Below, piece by piece: positions 26,436 to 33,798 of a stretch of 64,000 bases of DNA. The position numbers were made by a program, and so were the translations under genes. The stretch covers positions 1-64,000 of the forward strand of contig DASVEE010000006.1 in assembly GCA_036380735.1 (NCBI GenBank). The letters run 5' to 3'. The notes under the pieces were generated by a model. It searched no databases and was not told the origin of the DNA. It was given only the letters and a program-made list of their open reading frames with translations. Position 1 is the stretch's first letter. Every line of letters starts with the position of its first letter. The stretch comes from DASVEE01 sp036380735 (GTDB taxonomy: Bacteria > Acidobacteriota > Thermoanaerobaculia > Gp7-AA8).

Positions 26436-27788
26436 ATGATCCGCCCGATGCGTACGTTTTATCGGTTGCTCGGGGTGACGCTGCTCGTCATCAGTACGAC
26501 GAACTTCGTCTGGTTCGCGCTCACGTTCTGGGCGTATCTCACGACACGGTCCGTGATCTCGACCTCCACGCTCGGTGGGGTGTTTCTGGTCATGACCATG
26601 CTGTCCGGGCTGTGGTTCGGCTCGCTGGTGGACCACCATAAGAAGAAACACGCGATGCTCGGGTCGTCCGTGGCGACGCTGGCCCTGTTCATCCTCGGGC
26701 TGGTGCTACTGCAACTGACGCCCGCCAGCGCCTTCACCTCCGTCACCAGCGCGCGGCTGTGGCTGTTCGCGATCGTGCTCCTGGCCGGCACCATCGCCGG
26801 CACCATCTACAACATCGCCGTGCCGACGCTCGTCGCCTTCATCGTGCCGGAGGACCGGCGCGATCGCGCGAACGGGCTGTTCGGGACCGTCATCGGCATC
26901 GCGTTCGGCATCACCTCGGTCGCCAGCGGCATCACGCTGGCCTTCGGCGGGATGAGGCTCGTGCTGATCATCGCCATCGTGGCCATCACCGTCGCCATCG
27001 TCCTGCTGTCGCTGATCCGGGTGGAGGAGGAGACGCCGGCGCCGTCGGCCGAGACAGGGAAGAAAGAGATCGATCTGCGCGGCACCATCCGCGCCGTGCG
27101 CAACATCCCCGGCCTCTTCGCCCTCATCTTCTTCACGACGTTCAACAACTTCCTCGGCGGCGTCTTCTTCGCCCTCATGGACGCGTACGGACTGTCGATG
27201 GTGCGGGTGGAGGTGTGGGGCCTGCTCTGGGGCCTCCTCAGCCTCGGGATGATCCTCGGAGGGCTCTTCATCCACCGGCGGGGCCTGGGACCGCAGCCGC
27301 TCCGCGCGCTGTTCCGCGTCAACACGATCATCTGGCTGGTGTGCATCTTCTTCGCGATCCAGCCCTCGATCGTGCTGCTGGCGATCGGCGTGTTCATCTG
27401 GCTGTTCCTCTTCCCGTTCGTCGAAGCCATCGAGCAGACCATCGTGCAGAAGGTGGTCCCGCCGGAGCGCCTCGGCCGCGTCTTCGGCTTCGCGCACAGC
27501 GTCGAGCAGTCTGCGTCGCCGGTCACCGCCTTCGTCATCGGCCCGATCGCGCAGTTCGTGTTCATCCCCTTCATGACGACCGGCCGCGGCGTGGAACTGA
27601 TCGGCGGCTGGTTCGGCACCGGCTCCGGCCGCGGCCTGGCGCTGGTGTTCATCTCCGCCGGGCTGGTGGGGCTGCTGGTAACGACGCTGGCGCGCTACTC
27701 GAAGAGCTACCGCCTGCTGTCGCAGCAGGTGTCGTCGCAGGTGGGCGCTGTGGAGCCCGCGGGCGTGGAAGGCGACGTGAGTCCGTGA
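26436..27788 (+). CDS. MFS transporter
   Basis: A 450-residue membrane protein with about 12 hydrophobic helices. The loop after the second helix reads WFGSLVDHHKKKHAMLGSSV, the MFS motif A. A central cytoplasmic loop (EEETPAPSAETGKKEIDLRG) separates the two six-helix halves, and ERLGRVFGFAHSVEQSASPV is the second-half counterpart seen in macrolide-efflux-like MFS proteins. Likely a drug or metabolite exporter; the substrate cannot be read. An in-frame ATG at 26448 is an alternative start; neither has a strong ribosome-binding site. Confidence 0.87.
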   Translation: MIRPMRTFYRLLGVTLLVISTTNFVWFALTFWAYLTTRSVISTSTLGGVFLVMTMLSGLWFGSLVDHHKKKHAMLGSSVATLALFILGLVLLQLTPASAFTSVTSARLWLFAIVLLAGTIAGTIYNIAVPTLVAFIVPEDRRDRANGLFGTVIGIAFGITSVASGITLAFGGMRLVLIIAIVAITVAIVLLSLIRVEEETPAPSAETGKKEIDLRGTIRAVRNIPGLFALIFFTTFNNFLGGVFFALMDAYGLSMVRVEVWGLLWGLLSLGMILGGLFIHRRGLGPQPLRALFRVNTIIWLVCIFFAIQPSIVLLAIGVFIWLFLFPFVEAIEQTIVQKVVPPERLGRVFGFAHSVEQSASPVTAFVIGPIAQFVFIPFMTTGRGVELIGGWFGTGSGRGLALVFISAGLVGLLVTTLARYSKSYRLLSQQVSSQVGAVEPAGVEGDVSP

Positions 27789-27793
27789 ACACG

Positions 27794-27898
27794 GGTGCGT
27801 TGTCCGTTGTCCGTTTTCCGTTGTCCGTTTTCCGTGCTGCGCTTGGCCAGGATTGCGTGCAGCACGGACAACGGAAAACGGACAACGGACAACGCACC
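27794..27898. terminator. Short-unit hairpin between convergent genes
   Basis: Inverted repeat with arms 27794-27840 and 27859-27898. Both are built of GTCCGTT and TTCCGTT heptads; the left arm has one extra unit. It starts 5 bp after the MFS stop and lies between convergent genes. Confidence 0.75.
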
Positions 27899-27904
27899 CA
27901 AAAC

Positions 27905-27930
27905 GAACGCCCGCCTTGCGGCGGGCGTTC
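27905..27930 (+). terminator. Intrinsic-type terminator hairpin
   Basis: An 11-bp GC-rich perfect stem (GAACGCCCGCC / GGCGGGCGTTC) with a 4-base loop, followed by TTACT. It lies between the convergent MFS and exoprotein genes and can serve both strands. Confidence 0.75.
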
Positions 27931-27955
27931 TTACTGCGGATGAAGTGTAGGAACG

Positions 27956-30900
27956 TTACGCGTTGGGGTCGGTGGTCACCGGCGGGATGACGGCCGGTGG
28001 GTTGCTGCCTGGGGTGACGTAGAAGTAGCTCTCGCCGTTGGCGGTGTCGAAGGTCAGGGTGCCGTTCGCATCGGACGTGGCGTTGATGGTCCGCTGCACG
28101 CCGCCGTTCGCGTTGGTGACGGACACCACGTACGCGTTCGACGGCAGCAGGTCGTGCAGCAGGTGGCTGTGTGCACCACCGCTCGGGAGGAGGTACTGCA
28201 CCGCGCCGGCGAAGGCGCGGTCGTACGCGGCGAACAGCACCGCCCACGTCGTGCCGCTGGCCGCAATCTCGACGCCCTGCACGTTGCGGTCGACGGAGCG
28301 CATCGCGTTGCCCGCCGTCATCGTGCTGGTGCTCGCGTCGGTTGCCTGGAAGACGTGCAGGAAGACGTCTTTCAGGTTGCCGGAGAGCGTCTCCTGGAAA
28401 TTGATCGACGGCGAGATGTTCGCGCCGCTGAGCGGCGCGGTCACCGGCGTGACGCTGTTGAGCAGCGGCTGCATGAACAGCTTGCTCTGGCCCAGCGCCG
28501 CCGTCCAGATACCGCCCTGATTCGTCAGCGTGCCGCCGAAGTTGACATTGAACGTCTTGCGGATCGCGGGATGCGCGACCTGCATCTGATCGAACACGAC
28601 GAACGTGCCGGGGCGGAAGTAGACGATCGAGCGCAGGGCGCGCTTCACGGAATTGCGCACGCCGTCGTTGTTCAGGTACGAGTCGGCGAAATCGGCCTGC
28701 GAGTACGTGTACGCGCCGGCGTCGGCGTGCTTCGTGAGTTGCGACTCGCGTCCCCACCACCCCTGATCCGGCGGATAGACGGACACGGGGTTGTAGCCGG
28801 TGATGTTGCGGTCATCGATGAGATAGGTGTTGTGGTACAGCGTCTCGATCTTGTCGTAGCCGCCGGCGGTCTTGAGGAGATAGTCGGCGCCGCGCTGGAT
28901 CGTGAAGTGGCCCGCATCCTTGTGCTGATGCGCGACCGCGCCCGTGTCGTTCGCGGCGAGCGACATCCAGATCGCGTTCGCGCTCCAGTCGGAGCGGGCG
29001 TAGAACGGGCTGCCCTGACCGAAGTACGACAGCGGGAACGTGGTGCGGTAGTCGGTGACGGTGCCGCTCGGCGTCTCGCCGAGCTCCTCGAGCAGCTTGC
29101 GCGCGAACGGCGCGGTGGCGTGGGCCGGCTGGTACGTCACGAAGCCTTCCATCGCCGCGCTGAGCGGGTACGCCGGAAGGTTGCTCCAGTCGCCGCCGTC
29201 GTAGAACATCGTGAGGTTCGGCTTCGTGCCGTGGACCGTCGCCGCGACGACGTTGTGCGTCCAGTCGAGCCGCGGCGCGAGATCGAGCCCCGTCACGTCC
29301 TGATACAGCGACAGGAACTCGAGGATGTCCTCGGTCGTGCCGTTCGCGTACTGTCCCTGCGCGCCATAGCCGCCCGGCAGGATCTTGGCGACGCCTTCGA
29401 TCATCTGCACGAGGCGCGTGTTCGCGTCGGCCTTGAACTGCGCCGCCTGCGGGTTCTCCCCCTCGGTTGCGTACGCCGTGGCGAACGTGCCGGCGAGCAG
29501 GCCGCGGATGAAGTAGTTGCCGACGTTGCCGCCGGTGCCGTTGTTCTCGAAGCAGTACGCCGCGCACCACTCGACCTGGCGATTGAGCACGCCGGTGAAC
29601 TCGCTCTTCAGCGCGGTCGTCAGCAGCGGCGAGTCGCGCAGTGCGTCGTACGCGGTCGCGAGGCCGGGATTGAACGTGCGCATCTGATAGCCGGGGCCAT
29701 CGGGCTGCACGCTATTGACGCCTCCGAGACCGTTGCCGGTCTGCTCGTAGTTGGTGCCGAGGTACGCCACCGTGACGGCCTGGTTGGCGGCGGGCGCGGT
29801 GGCGAAGGTCAGCGTGAGGTTCTGCGCGTCGATGGTGATGGCGCTCGACGCGACGTTGGTCGCCGCGCCGTTCGCCATCGTCACGTAGTACGTGGCGTTC
29901 GCCGCCGGCTGGTTGGGGCCGGTCCAGGCGAGGCGATGGATCTCGCTGCCGTCGCGGAAGCGCAGCTCGTAATCGGACGGCGCATACGAGGCTGCTCCGC
30001 CCGCCGTGTTGCTGATCTTCAGGATCGGGGCGAAGTCGCCGAGAACGTCGTTGCCGGTCGCGGCGCGCGTGCGCGTGAGCTCCGTCGTGCCGACGAGGAC
30101 GACGCGCACCTGCGCCGGGTCCATCGGCGTGAAGGGGAGGGTGAACGTCGTGGTCGCGCCGTCGCCGAGGCCGATCGGCTGGAGGACGTTGTCGGGATGG
30201 CCGTCATCGGGCGTGCCGAGGTTGTGATGGCGCGCGAGGACGACGGCGAGGGCGAGTGCTTTCTTCTCGTACTTGGCGGCGTTGACCGTGTCGTTCTGCA
30301 GCTTCGCGACCTGGTAGCAGGTGCTGTAGTCGACAGCGGCGTCGTGCCAGTCCCAGCCCGCCCAGCTGTCGCGGATGAGCGTGTTGAGGCTCGCGTCGCA
30401 ATCGGCCTTCAACGCGGTCCACGCGGGGCCGCCGGCGGCGAGCGAGGCGAGATAGCCGGCGGGGAGGAGCACCGGGTGCGAGACGGATGACGCGACCGGC
30501 ATCGCCGGCAGCGTCGTGGCCGTGACGGTGGCCTGCGCGGAGAGCTTCGCCGCGCTGTCGACCGCGACGACGGAGTAGCTGTGCGACGAGTCGGGCGACA
30601 AGCCGCTGTCTTCGTAGCGCAGCGCGCCGTTGACCGTCGCGATGTGGACGCCGTCGCGAATGATGCGATAGCCGGTGATGGTGCGCTGCGGCTCGCCCGG
30701 AATGACGGGGCTGGCCGAGGGCGACCACTTCAGATAGATCCGGCTCGGGGAGATGCCCGCCGCGTAGAGATTCTGCGGCGCCGTCGGATGCACCGCGACG
30801 AAGTTCGTGCCGAACGTGCCGAAGAGATCGAGCGCGTTCGGGCTGCCGGCGCCGATCGCGCCGATGTCGTTGCCCGAGCCGCCGGCCGGATCGCCGGCGT

Positions 30901-33463
30901 CGATCACCGGGTTGTTGGAAGCGGGCGTGTAGCGGTTGCGGTAGTCGGCGAGCAGCTCGCTGACGGAGAGCTGCCGCTTCCACACCGCCACCTGGTCCAT
31001 GTCCATCGGCGTCGTGGGCAGCGGACCGGTGAAGTTCGGATTCGTGCCGACGACGTCATGCGCCGGCGTGCGGCCGTCGCCGTAGCGGACGGTACGCGGA
31101 CCATAGAAAGCGTTGTAGTCGGTGTCGAGCGTGCCGTTGGCCGTGAGGTCGATGACCGCGGCGTTCGGGACGTTCTGCAGCAGCGGAATGCGCGCGAAGG
31201 TGTTGGAGCGGACGACGGCCTCGCCGTCCTGCTGGAACACCGCGGCGACGATGGAGCCCTGGTTCAGTGCATCGAACGTGTTGTTGACCACCTGCACGTT
31301 CTGCACGTCGTACAGGCCGCCGATGATGCCCCAGTTGCAGTCGCCGCCGTCGCCGCCACCGCACCCGAGGAAGATGTTGTGGTGGACGGAGGCGTTGTTG
31401 CCGGGGACGAGCGACGTGTGGCCGCCGTTGGTGACGAGGTTGTACGCGAGCTCGCCGGCGATGCCGCGGATCGGCCACGAACTGCCGATCAGGACGTTGT
31501 GCAGCACCTTGATCGGGCTGCTGCCGCCGAGCTCCATGAGCTGTCCCTGGCTCCAGCCACCGTAGTAGATGTTGCGGACGAAGTTGCCCTGGACGGTGAC
31601 GTTCGAGGCGTTCTGCAGCTCGAACGCGGCGCGCACGCCGATCATGACGTTGCTGTCCGCGCTCGTGGTGCCGCCGAGCATCCAGTGGCTGGCGTTGGTG
31701 AGGTTCACCGCGCCGGCGGCGACGTTGTTGCCGGAGAAGATTTTCGCGCCGGTGGAGTTGCCGCTGATCTCGACGATGTACGCGGTGTCGGGCTCGTACG
31801 GCTGCTGCCCGATGGGGATGCGACTGTTCGAACGGAAGGTGTTGCCGCGGATCGACGCGGTTGCGGTCCCGTTGAGCTGCAGCGAGACCTGGTTGGAGGA
31901 ATCGAAGGTGGCGTTCTCGATGACCACCGCGCCGGTCGACGCGACGTCGATCGCCGCGGCGAGGCCGTTGGTGCGGCTGCCGAGGTCGTAGACGTCGACG
32001 TTACGGAGCGTGAGATTGCCGGTGCCGCTGATGGAGAAACCGTTGCCGTTCAGCCGCACGCGCGCCGCCGGCGTCCCTTCGAGCGTGTACGACGGGTTGC
32101 CCGCGGAGAGGACGATGTCGCCCGGGAGGTTGACCGTCTGTGCGTAGACGGGCGGCTCCTGCACCGTGATGGTGACGGGGACGGTGTCGAGCACGAGCGC
32201 CGGATTCACGTAGGTCGCGCGGGCCCAGACGATGTGCGTGCCGGGCGTGAGCGCGACGTCGGCGAGGTAGCCCTTGAAGACGCTGTACTCGGCGTTGGCA
32301 CCGCTGACGGTGAGTACGGAGTCGCCGTCGACGAAGAACTCGACCTTCGAGGCGTTCTGGCCGTGGCCGGGGCCCGGGTCGTTGGTGGAGACGCTCGCAT
32401 CGAAGCCCTGCGCGACGAGGCGGAGCGCGGCGGGAGCGGACGAGGACGAAGCCCAGAACGATTCACCGTTCGTCGGCGACATCATCTTCACGTGGCGGCC
32501 GCCCTGGCTCGCGGGGTGGATCGGTCCGCCGCCCGGAGGCGTGGGCGTACACGTCCGCGTGAGCGGCTCGGTGTTGGAGGCGGTGGGGCAGTCGAAGTTG
32601 AGCGTGCAGGTGCGCGTCTGCGTGCCGTCGGCGGCGCAGGCGCTCCACTCGCTGCAGCTCCAGGTATCGGCGGTGCAGCCCGGTCCGGGGTCGCACGCCT
32701 GCGTCGTGGCCGGAGGCGGCGTGACGACGCTGGGGCAATCGAAGGTCATGCTGCAGGTGCGCGTCTGCGTGCCGTTGTCGCACGCGCTCCAGTCGCCACA
32801 GTCGAACGTGTCCGCGGTGCACGAGGAGGGCGCTCCGGGCTGCACGACGTAGAAGTGGACGTCGTCGACCGTCGCTTCGATCGTGCCGCCGTCATTGAGA
32901 GCAAACTGCGGGAAGACGTACTGAAGCTGGCGGTCCTGGGTGTCGAGGGCGAGGTAGACGTTGACGATGTTGTTCGCATCGACGGGGAAGTTCTGGCAGA
33001 GCTGCGACGGGTCGGGGCTGTCGAAGAAGTAGGCGATCGAGCAGGCGGTGAGCTCGCGCCCCGCGGGCGTCGCGCTGTCGACGCGCAGCTTCGCCACGAA
33101 CGTGACGGAGCGCGCGAACGGTCCCGAGCCGTAGCCGTACGGGTACCAGCCGGCCACGCGTCCATAGCTGTTGACGGTGATCTTCAGGCTGCCGGTGCCC
33201 GCGATCGGATTGACGGTGGTGTGCGCGACGGAGCCGTCGCTCGGGCTAACCGGCTCGAACCCGAGCTCGAAGCCGTGCGGCGAGACGAGGTCGACGAGTT
33301 GGAAGCCCGATGGGACGGGCGGCGTCTGCGCGTGCGCGACCGCGACAGGGAAACAGGTGAGACTGACGATGAGCGCGATGAGCGCGAATGCTGCGTTCAT
33401 CCGTAAGGGCCATGATCTCCATGGTGAATGGGTCAGGCGCTTGGCCCTGATGCTTCGGGACAT
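27956..33463 (-). CDS. Giant secreted polysaccharide-active protein: Cys-rich repeats, beta-helix, FN3, heparinase II/III-like domain
   Basis: A 1835-residue protein. The start at 33463 has AAGGAG nearby; a long N-terminal signal ends near CFPVAVAHAQ (about residue 46). Residues about 210-310 hold two thrombospondin-1-like Cys repeats (DCGDWSACDNGTQTRTCSMT and SCSEWSACAADGTQTRTCTL). About 490-790 is a right-handed parallel beta-helix (NLTLRNVDVYDLGSR and similar rungs), and about 905-990 a fibronectin type III module. The C-terminal half is alpha-toroid plus beta-sandwich: LGTPDDGHPDN, an alpha-helical stretch, then GAVAHQHKDAGHFTIQRGAD (about 1507-1526), typical of heparinase II/III and alginate lyases. 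It probably cleaves an acidic polysaccharide outside the cell. Confidence 0.83.
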   Translation of the reverse strand: MSRSIRAKRLTHSPWRSWPLRMNAAFALIALIVSLTCFPVAVAHAQTPPVPSGFQLVDLVSPHGFELGFEPVSPSDGSVAHTTVNPIAGTGSLKITVNSYGRVAGWYPYGYGSGPFARSVTFVAKLRVDSATPAGRELTACSIAYFFDSPDPSQLCQNFPVDANNIVNVYLALDTQDRQLQYVFPQFALNDGGTIEATVDDVHFYVVQPGAPSSCTADTFDCGDWSACDNGTQTRTCSMTFDCPSVVTPPPATTQACDPGPGCTADTWSCSEWSACAADGTQTRTCTLNFDCPTASNTEPLTRTCTPTPPGGGPIHPASQGGRHVKMMSPTNGESFWASSSSAPAALRLVAQGFDASVSTNDPGPGHGQNASKVEFFVDGDSVLTVSGANAEYSVFKGYLADVALTPGTHIVWARATYVNPALVLDTVPVTITVQEPPVYAQTVNLPGDIVLSAGNPSYTLEGTPAARVRLNGNGFSISGTGNLTLRNVDVYDLGSRTNGLAAAIDVASTGAVVIENATFDSSNQVSLQLNGTATASIRGNTFRSNSRIPIGQQPYEPDTAYIVEISGNSTGAKIFSGNNVAAGAVNLTNASHWMLGGTTSADSNVMIGVRAAFELQNASNVTVQGNFVRNIYYGGWSQGQLMELGGSSPIKVLHNVLIGSSWPIRGIAGELAYNLVTNGGHTSLVPGNNASVHHNIFLGCGGGDGGDCNWGIIGGLYDVQNVQVVNNTFDALNQGSIVAAVFQQDGEAVVRSNTFARIPLLQNVPNAAVIDLTANGTLDTDYNAFYGPRTVRYGDGRTPAHDVVGTNPNFTGPLPTTPMDMDQVAVWKRQLSVSELLADYRNRYTPASNNPVIDAGDPAGGSGNDIGAIGAGSPNALDLFGTFGTNFVAVHPTAPQNLYAAGISPSRIYLKWSPSASPVIPGEPQRTITGYRIIRDGVHIATVNGALRYEDSGLSPDSSHSYSVVAVDSAAKLSAQATVTATTLPAMPVASSVSHPVLLPAGYLASLAAGGPAWTALKADCDASLNTLIRDSWAGWDWHDAAVDYSTCYQVAKLQNDTVNAAKYEKKALALAVVLARHHNLGTPDDGHPDNVLQPIGLGDGATTTFTLPFTPMDPAQVRVVLVGTTELTRTRAATGNDVLGDFAPILKISNTAGGAASYAPSDYELRFRDGSEIHRLAWTGPNQPAANATYYVTMANGAATNVASSAITIDAQNLTLTFATAPAANQAVTVAYLGTNYEQTGNGLGGVNSVQPDGPGYQMRTFNPGLATAYDALRDSPLLTTALKSEFTGVLNRQVEWCAAYCFENNGTGGNVGNYFIRGLLAGTFATAYATEGENPQAAQFKADANTRLVQMIEGVAKILPGGYGAQGQYANGTTEDILEFLSLYQDVTGLDLAPRLDWTHNVVAATVHGTKPNLTMFYDGGDWSNLPAYPLSAAMEGFVTYQPAHATAPFARKLLEELGETPSGTVTDYRTTFPLSYFGQGSPFYARSDWSANAIWMSLAANDTGAVAHQHKDAGHFTIQRGADYLLKTAGGYDKIETLYHNTYLIDDRNITGYNPVSVYPPDQGWWGRESQLTKHADAGAYTYSQADFADSYLNNDGVRNSVKRALRSIVYFRPGTFVVFDQMQVAHPAIRKTFNVNFGGTLTNQGGIWTAALGQSKLFMQPLLNSVTPVTAPLSGANISPSINFQETLSGNLKDVFLHVFQATDASTSTMTAGNAMRSVDRNVQGVEIAASGTTWAVLFAAYDRAFAGAVQYLLPSGGAHSHLLHDLLPSNAYVVSVTNANGGVQRTINATSDANGTLTFDTANGESYFYVTPGSNPPAVIPPVTTDPNA

Positions 33464-33798
33464 TCGTTGTTCTCCTTCAAAACGGCTGGATGCTTTGGGA
33501 ATGCGCTCAAGGTAGGTGCGCATCGCGATGCGGTCTTGGAGGAAATATGGGGATTTAGTGGGGGAGGCGGGAGACTCAGACGAGTGAGTGGACAGCGGGA
33601 GTTTTGGTGTGTCGCGGGTCACATGAAAGTGACCGATAGGCCGAATGGGACGAATGGGACTGCCGCTTCGCGGAGCGCAGCCATTCGTCCCATAGGTCCT
33701 ATCCGTCCTATTTGTCCCATACGGTCCCATTCCTCCTGCTGCCGCCAGCAGGTAAGATCACGCAACACTCCTTCACGATCCAGGTTCCCGGAGGTTTG
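33464..33798. other. Intergenic region between divergent exoprotein and cytochrome genes
   Basis: Apart from the nonamer element at 33631-33732, nothing recognisable. It should hold promoters for both divergent genes; I could not pick convincing -35/-10 boxes. Confidence 0.5.
33631..33732. repeat. Nonamer palindromic element (two arms)
   Basis: Left arm ACCGATAGGCCGAATGGGAC and units, a GC-rich centre (CGCTTCGCGGAGCGCAG), and right arm CATTCGTCCCATAGGTCC onward to CGGTCCCATTCC. It lies upstream of the six-heme cytochrome gene. Confidence 0.9.

Noticed and set aside
28154..33406. Two long + strand frames opposite the giant exoprotein
   Set aside because: Shadows of the heparinase-like gene, without signal peptide, motifs or ribosome-binding sites.
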